DNA from: Streptomyces sp. NBC_00390 | Lineage (GTDB): Bacteria > Actinomycetota > Actinomycetes > Streptomycetales > Streptomycetaceae | Reading direction: 5' to 3' | Length of the DNA stretch: 64,000 nucleotides | Assembly (NCBI RefSeq): GCF_036057275.1 | Contig: NZ_CP107945.1 | Location: forward strand, 496,001-560,000 | Shown: positions 1-8,712 of the stretch, one piece after another | How the letters are laid out: every line of letters starts with the position of its first letter | Position numbering within the stretch: the first letter of the stretch is position 1 | Translations under genes and position numbers: made by a program | Notes under the pieces: model-generated | Seen by the model: only the letters and a program-made list of their open reading frames with translations | What the model was told of the DNA's origin: nothing | Databases searched by the model: none

Positions 1-2043
1 GTCGGCGAGCGCCGCGGTGGCCTCACCCGAATCAGGCACGACCGCCTCGAGCGTCCCCCCGTCGGCCGACGGACGGAAAGGCCCCACGACAAGGCATCGC
101 ACCCCGGACCGGGCCGTGGCCTCCATCCCCGCCGCCAGCTCGCGCAGCCCCGTCCCGGTCGTCGGCTGAGGAGCAAGCGCCATGACACATCCACGGATCC
201 ACTCGGGCGCACCGTCGGTGGCGGCCGGCGCCTCGACGTCCGGGGTGATGACATAGCGTCTGCCGTCCTCGGTGCTCAACTCCACCGGACCGCCGGTGCC
301 GGAGACCGCCCACTCTCCGGTGCCCAGTGCGAAGACCCCGTAGGCGGGGAACGCGAGCCGCACCTCCCGCTGGGGATGTGCGGCAGGGCCGATGGGCCAC
401 AGCAGCAGTCGCGCGTCCCCTCCGGCCGCCGCGACCTGCCGGCCGTCCCCGCTCACGGCCAGCCCGGTCACCTGCCACGGAGCACTGCCGACCGGCGCCA
501 CGACGCCGGCCGCGGTGGCCGACGCGTACTGCACACTGCCGTCGGCCAACGCCCAGACGAGCAGCCGGCCGTCCGGCGAGCCGGTCACCGCGGTGACGTC
601 GCGTGCAAGGAGCTGTCCCGATTCCCCGTGATCTTCGAGAGGAGCCCCGCCGTGAAGCCACAGGTCCCCCGATCCGTCGAGGAGCGCGAGGTGGCGTCCG
701 CCGGGTGTCCACCACAGCGCACGCGCCGTCGTGGCCTGCTCGTTCGTGAAGGTCCCGCCCTCCGAGCGGCTCGTGCCGGACCGCCGTACCAGGAGGGCCG
801 AGCCTGAGGCGTAGGCCTGCACCAGTCCCGCTCCCGCCTCGACGGGGAAGTGCACACGGCAGGCCTCGGTTCCTTCCGGACGGCTGATTCCCGACGTCTC
901 GCCGGGGGTCAACCGGTACTGTCCCACCTTGCCCTGCTCCACCCAGGCGACATGGGCACCGTCGGCCGACAGCGTCAGGGAGCTGCGCGCCGCGCCGTCG
1001 GGCGCGGCGGGAATGCGCAGCACCTCCGTGCCGTCCACGGCATGCAGCACGATCGTCCCGTCCTCCAGCAGCATCCCGTAGCGCGTCCGCCTGCCGTCGG
1101 CCACCGCGGGTACGCCGGCCGCGACAGCCACCACGGCCGCCCCGGCGTGCGAGATGGACAGCGTCGGCACACCGTCGTCACCGAGGCTCTGCACCACCGT
1201 GAAGGGCAGATGAATCTGTTGGTTCCGGTGCAGCTCAAGCCGTACGGGCGGCGCCGTCGGCACCGGTGTGAGGGCGCTGGCCGCAGCGAGCCGCACCTTG
1301 CGCACACCGACCGCGCGAACGGCCCGGGACCCGTCGGCGGGCGGAAAGCTGAGCACGAGGCCGTCGGACCGGGCCGACACTCCGACCGGCACATCGCGCT
1401 GCACCAGTCCTCTGGCCTCCGCCGTGGACGTCGCCGGCCGGCCGAAGGGGTCATGAGGCGGCTCCAGGCCGAGCCGTTCCGAGGAAGCCACCTGGATCCG
1501 CCAGGCGGCGTCGTGCCGCTGCACCCCGGCAGGCAGCCTCGGCAGGTAGTGCAGCGCCCAGCGTCCGAGGTCGTCGGCGGCATCACCGGTCGATGTCACC
1601 GCGTCCAGCGCCCGCTCGAGATGGCGCATCACCTCTCGGCGCGTGGCAGGCGACGGGAAGAGATCCGCCCACAGGAGTTCCTCGAACCAGCGGGTCATCG
1701 GCGGTGCGTCCCGGTGCGCTTCCGCCGTGAAATCCCTGACGTCCTCGACGTGCCGGGACGGTCGGCGGGCAAGCATCCGCCGCAGCACCGCCGCCGCTTC
1801 GGGGTCCAGGAGCAGCGTCTTCTCGCCGGCCGCCTCCACCAGGGGCGAGAACCACAGTTCCGCCTCGAGGCCCGCGGTGGAGCGCGGCAGGAAGCGGAGC
1901 CTCGCCCGCCGCAGGAAGGCACGTTCCACCCCGGCTGCCAGGGAGAGGCACTCGGCGAGTTCGACGAGTTCGGGCCGGACCTTGCCGAGATCGGCGATGT
2001 ACTCCTCCATGCCCCTGCTCGGCATGACCCCCTCGGCGGTCAC
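1..2043 (-). CDS. Effector/partner protein of a MoxR-vWA cassette, WD40-like beta-propeller (partial)
   Basis: The reading frame is open from a GTG at 2043 (GTGA overlap with the stop of the vWA gene) to the window edge, giving 681 codons without a stop; the C-terminus is missing. ATG codons at 2025 and 2010 are alternative starts. The first ~110 residues contain LRFLP...EAELWFS and LLLDPEAAAVLRRM. These match the start of the CHAT protein near the right edge (LALLP...ESDLWFS), so both share an N-terminal module like the vWA-MoxR-associated proteins (VMAP). From about residue 330 there are repeated units such as LTLSADGAHVAWV, SPDGRLLVWALADGSVQ and VSGDGRQVAAAGGDARLLLW, typical of WD40-type propeller blades. 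A role as sensor or scaffold in a conflict system is inferred. Confidence 0.72.
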   Translation of the reverse strand, partial: MTAEGVMPSRGMEEYIADLGKVRPELVELAECLSLAAGVERAFLRRARLRFLPRSTAGLEAELWFSPLVEAAGEKTLLLDPEAAAVLRRMLARRPSRHVEDVRDFTAEAHRDAPPMTRWFEELLWADLFPSPATRREVMRHLERALDAVTSTGDAADDLGRWALHYLPRLPAGVQRHDAAWRIQVASSERLGLEPPHDPFGRPATSTAEARGLVQRDVPVGVSARSDGLVLSFPPADGSRAVRAVGVRKVRLAAASALTPVPTAPPVRLELHRNQQIHLPFTVVQSLGDDGVPTLSISHAGAAVVAVAAGVPAVADGRRTRYGMLLEDGTIVLHAVDGTEVLRIPAAPDGAARSSLTLSADGAHVAWVEQGKVGQYRLTPGETSGISRPEGTEACRVHFPVEAGAGLVQAYASGSALLVRRSGTSRSEGGTFTNEQATTARALWWTPGGRHLALLDGSGDLWLHGGAPLEDHGESGQLLARDVTAVTGSPDGRLLVWALADGSVQYASATAAGVVAPVGSAPWQVTGLAVSGDGRQVAAAGGDARLLLWPIGPAAHPQREVRLAFPAYGVFALGTGEWAVSGTGGPVELSTEDGRRYVITPDVEAPAATDGAPEWIRGCVMALAPQPTTGTGLRELAAGMEATARSGVRCLVVGPFRPSADGGTLEAVVPDSGEATAALAD

Positions 2044-3092
2044 AGCCGCTCCAGCCATCGCCGTACGCCCGATGTCGCCTGCCGGGCGTGTCGCAGCGAG
2101 ATACTCCGGTCGAACGGGATGAACGCCACTCTCCTGCGCAGCGCCGCGGTGTAGTCGGCGGGATCGTACGGCGTCAGACACACGACCGGGCACCCCGAGT
2201 GGAGCACCACGTCGATGAATGCCCGCCATTCCTCGGGACCGGCGGTGGAGCCGCCCGCGAACGGCGGACGCATACGGCCGAGGTCCGAGAACAGGACCAC
2301 CGGGGTGCCCGGCAACGGGGGCCGGTAGCGCTCCCGCACCAGTGGGCCGCGTCGTACGACGCCCCTGCCAGGCGTCCCCCGGAAACGCAGCACCTCGACG
2401 CGGTCCCGGCCGGCGATGCTTCCCACCAGGTCGTGCACCCACGTGCGGTCGTCCTGGAACGGGGCCATGCCCGCACCATGGTCCAGCAGAAGCTGGGCGC
2501 CGCGGCGCGTACTGAGCCGCTGCCGGCGCGGTACGGCACGCAGCGCCTCCCTTCGCGCGACCTTTCGCAGGAGGGCCGACTGGTCGAGCTCGCGGCTCTC
2601 GACGGACGTGGAGACCGTGGCGAACATGATGCCTCGCGCCCAGTCCGGCTTCCACGGCGGCTCATGCGCCGGCTCGGCGGCCACCCGCGTGCGTCGCAGG
2701 AGGTCCGCGCCCGCGCCGGGTCGATGACCCTCCGGCGGCGAAGCCGACGCCCCCCGCAGCCCGCCGAGAGACGTGACGGAGAAGCCGACCGACCGCTCGG
2801 TGAGGCTGACCGCCTCCCCGGGCAACGCTTTGGGCACAGCTCTGGACGGAAGTACGACCGCTTCGGGGAACGTCGTCACAGGGTCGTCCGCACCGGCCGA
2901 CGACGGGCCGGTCGGCCGGACGGCCGGGTGATCGGCCGATGAACTCCCCTGGCCCTGCGGCGGGTTGACCGTTTCCCTGCTCCGCTGGCCGAGCAGTTCG
3001 GCCATGCGCAGCGCAGTGGCCGGGTCACGCGGCCGCAGTTCGGCCAGAGCACGGACGAGGTCGCCGAGGCACACCTCTCCCCGTGCGCTCAT
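2040..3092 (-). CDS. vWA-like protein of a MoxR-associated conflict cassette (SAV_2336-like)
   Basis: 350 aa. It starts at an ATG overlapping the MoxR stop (ATGA) and its own stop overlaps the next start (GTGA), so the three genes are translationally coupled. A short helical N-terminus (LGDLVRALAELRPRDP) is followed by a disordered Pro/Ser-rich stretch. The C-terminal ~200 residues have the layout of a von Willebrand A domain: LLLDHGAGM in place of the first MIDAS strand and VVLFSDLGRM for the later Asp. The usual DxSxS is DHGAG here, so both MIDAS serines are lost. The paralogue at 62372-63511 has the same arrangement. In known MoxR-vWA systems the ATPase remodels the vWA protein and its partner. 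Family assignment rests on motifs and gene order. Confidence 0.75.
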   Translation of the reverse strand: MSARGEVCLGDLVRALAELRPRDPATALRMAELLGQRSRETVNPPQGQGSSSADHPAVRPTGPSSAGADDPVTTFPEAVVLPSRAVPKALPGEAVSLTERSVGFSVTSLGGLRGASASPPEGHRPGAGADLLRRTRVAAEPAHEPPWKPDWARGIMFATVSTSVESRELDQSALLRKVARREALRAVPRRQRLSTRRGAQLLLDHGAGMAPFQDDRTWVHDLVGSIAGRDRVEVLRFRGTPGRGVVRRGPLVRERYRPPLPGTPVVLFSDLGRMRPPFAGGSTAGPEEWRAFIDVVLHSGCPVVCLTPYDPADYTAALRRRVAFIPFDRSISLRHARQATSGVRRWLERL

Positions 3093-4024
3093 TTGGCGGG
3101 CTCCAGCCCCTCGCGTCGCTTGCGCAGGGTGACCGCTTCCAGCGTCTCCCACTCCGGTGTGCCCGGTACGACGCCCAGTTGCTGGCTGGCCTTGAGCGCG
3201 TCGAGGAACTCGGCGGTGCTGGGACCGGCCGCGGAGTCCTCCAGCCGGGCACGGACCGAGAGGATGTGACCGGCGACCTGCTCGGCGAGCTCCTCCTCGT
3301 ACAGCTCTCCCAGATGCGACCTGGCCACCCTCAGCAGATGATCGGTACTCGGCGCACCGAGCTCGAAGACGATGCAGCGCCGCAGAAAGGGCCGGGGCAG
3401 TTCGCGCTCGTCGTTGGTGGTGATGACGACGAGCGGGGCCCGCTCGGGTCTGATCGACACGGCGCGCTCCTCGTCCCAGGGGAGGGGGAACGAGAGGGAA
3501 CCGAGCGGCCCCAGAAGGCTGTTGGGCAGGTCGGGGTCGGCCTTGTCGATCTCGTCGATCAGCACGACGGAGCGCTTGGTCTCACCGGCGGCGAACGCCC
3601 TCCAGAGAGGGCCCTGCGTGTAGTAGTGATCGATGCTCGGAGCCAGCATCTTGGCCTGGGCGTCATTGAGGCGCTTGAGCGCGTCGAATCGCCACAGAAG
3701 GTCCTCGGGCTCGGTCCTCGCGGTCACGACATGCGCGTGGTAGTCCCAGCCGAGGATCCGCGCGACGTTGGGAGCCAGCGACGACTTGCCCGAGCCCGGG
3801 GGCCCGAACAGGAGCAGCGGACGGCCCGTCTTGAGCGCGATGTTCACCGCCAGTACGACCTCGTCGTCGTCGAAGACGTACACCTCGTCGTCCGCCGCGT
3901 ACCGTGCGGCGCCGTCGGCCGGACCCTCCACGCCCCCGGCCTCCCGGCCGTCGGCGCCGGGGTCGAACTCCTTGTCGTACTGCAGCACACGACCCTCCCT
4001 GGCGGCGAGATCCCGGTCCCTCAT
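3089..4024 (-). CDS. MoxR-type AAA+ ATPase
   Basis: 311 aa from the ATG at 4024; an in-frame TTG at 4039 is an alternative start. Walker A is GPPGSGKSS, Walker B is LIDEIDKAD, sensor 1 lies in VVITTNDERELP, and an arginine finger sits in PFLRRC. This is the compact MoxR arrangement of an AAA+ module with a small helical lid. Such ATPases act as chaperones on vWA-domain partners. The gene begins 21 nt after the TIR-NACHT stop and overlaps the vWA gene by 4 nt, so all three probably lie on one transcript. The right-edge copy (from 63508) shares VVITTN-ERELP, FLRRC and STAEFLDAL, showing the two are paralogues. Confidence 0.9.
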   Translation of the reverse strand: MRDRDLAAREGRVLQYDKEFDPGADGREAGGVEGPADGAARYAADDEVYVFDDDEVVLAVNIALKTGRPLLLFGPPGSGKSSLAPNVARILGWDYHAHVVTARTEPEDLLWRFDALKRLNDAQAKMLAPSIDHYYTQGPLWRAFAAGETKRSVVLIDEIDKADPDLPNSLLGPLGSLSFPLPWDEERAVSIRPERAPLVVITTNDERELPRPFLRRCIVFELGAPSTDHLLRVARSHLGELYEEELAEQVAGHILSVRARLEDSAAGPSTAEFLDALKASQQLGVVPGTPEWETLEAVTLRKRREGLEPAK

Positions 4025-4045
4025 TCTGCCCTGCCCCAACTGCCC

Positions 4046-6778
4046 TCACCGGGTGATTTGGACACCCGTCAGAACGGTCACGCCCGGCAGCCTGCCCCTC
4101 CATACCGCCCGGTCGAAGCGGCCGCCTGCCGACGGGAGACAGAGCAGTCGCAGCCGGGGTGCGGACGCCAGTCCGGCGAGAACGGACGTTTCGGGGACCG
4201 GGGAGATCTCGAGGAACATCACCCCTGAGCCGGCCAGCGCCGTCAGGTCTGCGAGGGGGCAGTCGGACACGCTGAGCGTGCGCAGCCTCGGCAGGCCGGT
4301 GAGGCTGCCGAGATGGGACAGGGCCGGGTTGCCGGAGATCACCAGCGTGTGCACGAGCGGCATCAGCCGGAATGCGGAGAAGTCGGTGAAGTCGCCCCGG
4401 CACACCACACGTTGCACGCTGCTCCCCAGGCGGGCGATCTCACCCCGCTCCTGCGTGCCGGTCAGCTCCAGCGTTCGCACGGCGGGGGCCGGCGCGTCCG
4501 TCTCGACCGACCACGAATCCACCAGGACGGACGCGGCGAACGGCCGAGCGGAAAGGGGACCGATCTGCCCGTCGTCGGGGACCGATGAGGGCATGAGCGA
4601 CGCGAGCCGGCTGATGTACACCTGTGCCTCGTTGCCGCCGATCAGCTCGGCCGTGCGGATGAGCCGAGGCAGCGCGGGATGATCCGACTCGAGATCTTCG
4701 GGGCCCGGCAGCAACTCCAGGACCATGGGGCCCACTTCGGCCAGCGCGGCCGCTTCGTCCTCCGTGCGGGGCGGAATGAGCTGTCCGATCCGCTCCTCGA
4801 CCGCGCCGCGTACGGCCGGTTCCAGTTCCACCATGTCCGCCAGTGACACTGCCGCCAGGACGAACAGACGGGCTCTGTTCTCCGGTTCCTGGTCGCCGCG
4901 GTTCAGGATCGCCCGGAACATCGAGGAGCGGTCACGCCGCGTGGCGTGGCCGAGCGCCAGGCGGACGACGTTGTGCCACTGGTCGTCGTCGGCACGGGCC
5001 ACCAGTTCCGAGAGCGCGCCGGTGTGGACGGCTTCCCGCGCGGCCAGATAGTCCTGGAACGAGCGGTGCAGGAAGCCGATCCCGTCCGCGGCGGATTCAC
5101 GCAGGACACCGCTGCGGTTCAGCAGATGCCGCAGGACCTGTTCGGCATCCCCCTGAGCGCCGACGCGCGCGAGAGCGGGGAGGGTTCGCTGGACGAGATC
5201 GACGGCCTGACGCCGGTCGAGTTCGCTCCGGCCGTTGCGCTGCAGCCAGATCGCGAGGCTCTGCAGCAGCACCTGGTGCGATTCCTTGTCGAGTTCCAGT
5301 CCGTCCGGGCGAAGGACCTCCCGCTCCCGGTCCCGTCGTTCGAGCAGCATCGACAGGGCTGCCTCGTAAAGATCCGCGCGGTCCGGCGGCAGCAAGCCGG
5401 CGCGCTCGTGGTGGAGTGCGCAGATCAGAGCGCACATCAGGGGGCTCGTGACCAGGCTGCGCAGTTCCGCCTTGCTCGTGACAGCGTCGAGGAGAGGCTC
5501 CAGAGGTGCTCGCTGCGCGCCCTCGGATGTGGCATCGTGCCACCGGCTGATCAGCAGCCGGGCATCGTCCAGGGGCAGTGGAGCCAGTGCGAACTCGGTG
5601 AAGTCCATGTCCGCCAGCCACGCTTCCTGGACCGCGGACGGGCGGGACGTCACGACGCACAGGGTGTCCGGATACGCTGCGAGAAGGTCCGCGAGCCATA
5701 GCCGGACGCCGTCCCGCTCCGCCCGGTCCACCTCGTCGACTCCGTCGACCAACAGCATGCCCCGGCCTGCCGCCAGCACCCGTTCGGCCCATCCCGAGGG
5801 CGGTTCGGCAGCGGCACCCGAGCCGACGGCGTCGAGGAACCGCGCGGGATCGGGAAGTCGGCCGCCATCACGCACGAGCGTCCGCACAGGGAGCGGGAAG
5901 GGCACGTATGGCCCGTGCGCGTGGACCGCCAACCATTGCAGCAAGGTCGTCTTGCCTGAGCCCGGGACGCCGCGCAGCATCACACGACGGCGGCCTGACT
6001 CGAAGAGCTGTTCCGCGCGAACCCGCGCTCCGTCCTCCCCCGCACCGATGGCTGTCAGTCCTGTGTAGACCGAGGACAGAGGCATCCCAGCGGCCTGTCC
6101 CACGTCGGCGCCGAAGATGTGGACCCTGCCGTGACGGGCGGCGACAGCGGCCAGGTAGCTGCGTTCGAAACCGTCGTCGTCGGCGAGCTCGACCGGAAAG
6201 AATGCCTTGACCGCCGAGATGTCGAAACTGTCGGGCATCGAGGGGAGGGCGAAGTGGTCCGCCGCGGACTGGACGCGCTCGGCGATGGACCGCACCACAT
6301 GCCGGTACTCGGCGCTCTCCGGGTCCGACCGCATCAGGTGGAGAAGACCGTGCTCGAGATAGGTGCGGCCCATGCTCAGGTCCGCGTACTGGATCGCCTG
6401 CACCTCCTGCGGCAGCATCCGTGCCGGCACCGGCTCCCAGATCACCGGTACGAGAGCATGCGGCCACATATCGGTCTCTTCCCGATAGCGGGCGACCCTT
6501 CCGGCGAAGGCGCTCCACTCCTTGCCGCAGTATTCGCTGCGGAAGTAGGCAGGTGAGTACAGGGCGACGAGCGTCCTGCAGGAACCGATGGCCCGGCTCA
6601 GCCCCCGCAGCCAGTCCGCCCCCACGTGCAGACGCTCCGAGTCCCGGAAGGCGGGCTGCCGGCGCGAACCGGTGCCGGGCAGCTCCAGCACGCCCAGAAG
6701 GTCCTCGTAGAACCGCCGGACGTAGGCCGTGCGGTCGTCCGACCTGGCGTAACTGAGAAAGAAATATGGGTAGTCCAA
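4046..6778 (-). CDS. TIR-NACHT-LRR STAND protein
   Basis: 910 aa if started at the TTG at 6778 (G-rich ribosome-binding stretch just upstream, TIR domain beginning at residue 3); a GTG at 6817 would add 13 residues. The TIR domain (about 1-170) begins YPYFFLSYARSD; the Glu in YCGKEWSAF (Glu87) sits where the NADase catalytic Glu is expected. A NACHT NTPase follows, with Walker A GVPGSGKTT and Walker B GMLLVDGVDEVD. A helical region follows, then a C-terminal stretch with leucine-rich repeats (VHTLVISGNPALSHLGSLTGLPRLRTLSVSDCPL). This matches NLR-like bacterial antiphage and conflict proteins: LRR sensor, NACHT switch, TIR effector. Its placement upstream of a MoxR-vWA core is notable. Confidence 0.88.
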   Translation of the reverse strand: MDYPYFFLSYARSDDRTAYVRRFYEDLLGVLELPGTGSRRQPAFRDSERLHVGADWLRGLSRAIGSCRTLVALYSPAYFRSEYCGKEWSAFAGRVARYREETDMWPHALVPVIWEPVPARMLPQEVQAIQYADLSMGRTYLEHGLLHLMRSDPESAEYRHVVRSIAERVQSAADHFALPSMPDSFDISAVKAFFPVELADDDGFERSYLAAVAARHGRVHIFGADVGQAAGMPLSSVYTGLTAIGAGEDGARVRAEQLFESGRRRVMLRGVPGSGKTTLLQWLAVHAHGPYVPFPLPVRTLVRDGGRLPDPARFLDAVGSGAAAEPPSGWAERVLAAGRGMLLVDGVDEVDRAERDGVRLWLADLLAAYPDTLCVVTSRPSAVQEAWLADMDFTEFALAPLPLDDARLLISRWHDATSEGAQRAPLEPLLDAVTSKAELRSLVTSPLMCALICALHHERAGLLPPDRADLYEAALSMLLERRDREREVLRPDGLELDKESHQVLLQSLAIWLQRNGRSELDRRQAVDLVQRTLPALARVGAQGDAEQVLRHLLNRSGVLRESAADGIGFLHRSFQDYLAAREAVHTGALSELVARADDDQWHNVVRLALGHATRRDRSSMFRAILNRGDQEPENRARLFVLAAVSLADMVELEPAVRGAVEERIGQLIPPRTEDEAAALAEVGPMVLELLPGPEDLESDHPALPRLIRTAELIGGNEAQVYISRLASLMPSSVPDDGQIGPLSARPFAASVLVDSWSVETDAPAPAVRTLELTGTQERGEIARLGSSVQRVVCRGDFTDFSAFRLMPLVHTLVISGNPALSHLGSLTGLPRLRTLSVSDCPLADLTALAGSGVMFLEISPVPETSVLAGLASAPRLRLLCLPSAGGRFDRAVWRGRLPGVTVLTGVQITR

Positions 6779-6916
6779 GGCACCCCCCGTGCCGACGCAT
6801 CCTAGGTCGTACCCCACTCGGACAGACCCCAGACACCGGGAAACGGACCATCCGGAGCCACATCTTCGGCCGCCACCACGGCCGGCGCCGTACGAGCGCG
6901 CTCCCTGGACGGGGCC

Positions 6917-7807
6917 TCAGCCCACGGTCCAGCGGATCATCCATGCCTCGTTCTGGATGGAGATGACGTGCTCGCACTCCGCCACCAGAGCCTCCGCGCG
7001 CTCGGGGGTGCGGACGTCATCGGCCTCCCAGCGTTCCAGCAGGCGCTCCAGTTCCTCCGCGGTGCGCATGAACTCCAGCTGCTGGTAGGCGTATCGCTGT
7101 GCGACGGCATGGGCGATCACGGCCACGGAGACCGAGGCGGCGACCGCGACCCAGCCGGCGAGCCAGCCGATGGAGAAGGCACCGGCGGCGGCCGCCAGCA
7201 CCGCGCCGACTCCGCCGAGGACGGCTTCGATCCACCCGACCACACGCAGCCTTCGGGTCATCCACCGGGCCTTGGGCCGGTAGTAGGAGTCGATCTGCCG
7301 GCGCAGCCGGTGCTCGACATAGGAGTCGATGTCCGTCACCGGCGGCAACGGCCTGACCTTGGCGGTGACCTCGGCCGTATAGCGCACCAGGTCGCCGCCG
7401 TCGCCCCGGTACGCGCGGGACCGTTCCGCGAGGAGTGCACCGGTATCCGCCGTCGCCCGGTAGGGACCGACGCCCGCGAGGCAGGTGTAGACCTCGGCCT
7501 TGAGTGCCTCGGAGACCGCTCGCAGCCGGGTCCAGTCGTTGAGGCGGCCGGGGCCGCCCCGCTGGGCGACGACCGGCACGGCGCCGGCGGCGCATGCGGC
7601 GGCGAAGGCAAGGACCGTGCCCACGGTGGGACTCCAGCCCATGGTCTGGGCCGCCGCCGTGCCCAGCACGGCCGCCGCGATGCCGAGAGCGAGGGATGCC
7701 GTGCGAGCGCCCTCGACCGACTTCTTGAGCTGGTCAGCGCTGCGCGACCAGACGCTCTGCTGGTCCCACACCTTGGCTGTCGCCGAGTGCTCCTGGATCG
7801 CTGTCAC
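6917..7807 (-). CDS. DUF4231 / SLATT-type membrane protein
   Basis: 296 aa, ATG start. Two hydrophobic hairpin pairs are visible: about residues 37-85 (SLALGIAAAVLGTAAA, VLAFAAACAAGAVPVVA) and about 190-235 (AVLGGVGAVLAAAAGAFSIGWLAGWVAVAASVSVAVIAHAVA). These are joined by a polar linker and followed by a helical tail (QQLEFMRTAEELERLLERW). This double-hairpin pattern is that of DUF4231 in the SLATT superfamily. SLATT proteins are predicted pore-forming effectors coupled to NACHT/STAND or nucleotide-signalling systems. It ends 138 nt before the TIR-NACHT-LRR gene on the same strand, so it may be the membrane effector of that system (inference). Confidence 0.8.
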   Translation of the reverse strand: MTAIQEHSATAKVWDQQSVWSRSADQLKKSVEGARTASLALGIAAAVLGTAAAQTMGWSPTVGTVLAFAAACAAGAVPVVAQRGGPGRLNDWTRLRAVSEALKAEVYTCLAGVGPYRATADTGALLAERSRAYRGDGGDLVRYTAEVTAKVRPLPPVTDIDSYVEHRLRRQIDSYYRPKARWMTRRLRVVGWIEAVLGGVGAVLAAAAGAFSIGWLAGWVAVAASVSVAVIAHAVAQRYAYQQLEFMRTAEELERLLERWEADDVRTPERAEALVAECEHVISIQNEAWMIRWTVG

Positions 7808-7924
7808 GGTGCGATTCTGGACCGTGACGCAGTGCCGCGCAAAGGGTCGGCGCTCCGTCAGTTCACAACTGTCACAGGTGAGTTGGCCGAGCCGCCCGTG
7901 TTCGCCCGGTCCACCCGCTCGCGC

Positions 7925-8683
7925 TCAGCGCCCGAACAGCTCGAACGTGACGGCCGGCCTGCCGCCGAAGCGCGCCGCCGCGGCCCGGGTGGCGCCGCCG
8001 AGGAACGTACGGCAGTACTTCTCCGGGTCCTGGTCCGTCAGCACCTCGAGATAGGTACGGTGCTCCAGCAGGGAGCGCACGGCGCGGTCGAGGCCCGGGC
8101 CCGCGTCGACGGCGTGTGTGGGGGTGCTCGATGCGGCGACCGCCACCCACCGCACTCCGTTCCACGGCTCGAGGCCCTGTTCGGAGATGAGCTCGGGGAA
8201 GATCCACCGGTTTCCGGCGTCGGAGGCCGCATCCAGGGCCGCCCGGCCGACGGCCCGGTGGTCGGGCGTGTTCCAGGCCGTACCGCCCCAGGTGTCACGG
8301 TGATTGAGGGTGATCACCAGCTCCGGGCGGTGCCGGCGGACGGCAGCAGCGATGTCCCGGCGCAGCCGGGCCCCGTACTCGATCACGCCGTCCTCGTGGT
8401 CCAGGAACTCCACGGTGGATACGCCCACGACCGCGGCGCTCGCCAGCTGCTCGCGCTCGCGCAGCGGCGCGCATGCGGCCGGGTCCATGGTGTCGATGCC
8501 CGCCTCGCCCCGGGTGGCCAGAAGGTACACGACCTCCCGCCCGCCGTCGGTCCACTGCGCGACCGCGGCGGAGCAGCCGTACTCGAGGTCGTCCGGGTGC
8601 GCGACGACGGCCAGCGCACGCTGCCAGTCGGCGGGCATCTCTTCGAGCTGCGGGATTCCGCGATCGCTCGTGTGCTCGGTCAT
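7925..8683 (-). CDS. PIG-L family deacetylase
   Basis: 252 aa, ATG start. The N-terminal [11 protein letters not shown] carries the HPDD metal-binding and catalytic motif of the PIG-L/LmbE fold, and [11 protein letters not shown]...[11 protein letters not shown] supplies the downstream His ligands. These zinc enzymes deacetylate N-acetylglucosaminyl conjugates (for example in mycothiol metabolism) or other amides; the substrate is not evident here. It lies 117 nt from the SLATT gene and 29 nt after the S33 peptidase start, on the same strand as both. Confidence 0.88.
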   Translation of the reverse strand: MTEHTSDRGIPQLEEMPADWQRALAVVAHPDDLEYGCSAAVAQWTDGGREVVYLLATRGEAGIDTMDPAACAPLREREQLASAAVVGVSTVEFLDHEDGVIEYGARLRRDIAAAVRRHRPELVITLNHRDTWGGTAWNTPDHRAVGRAALDAASDAGNRWIFPELISEQGLEPWNGVRWVAVAASSTPTHAVDAGPGLDRAVRSLLEHRTYLEVLTDQDPEKYCRTFLGGATRAAAARFGGRPAVTFELFGR

Positions 8684-8712
8684 GCGCGCAGGATACGTTC
8701 CCTGACCGGCCG

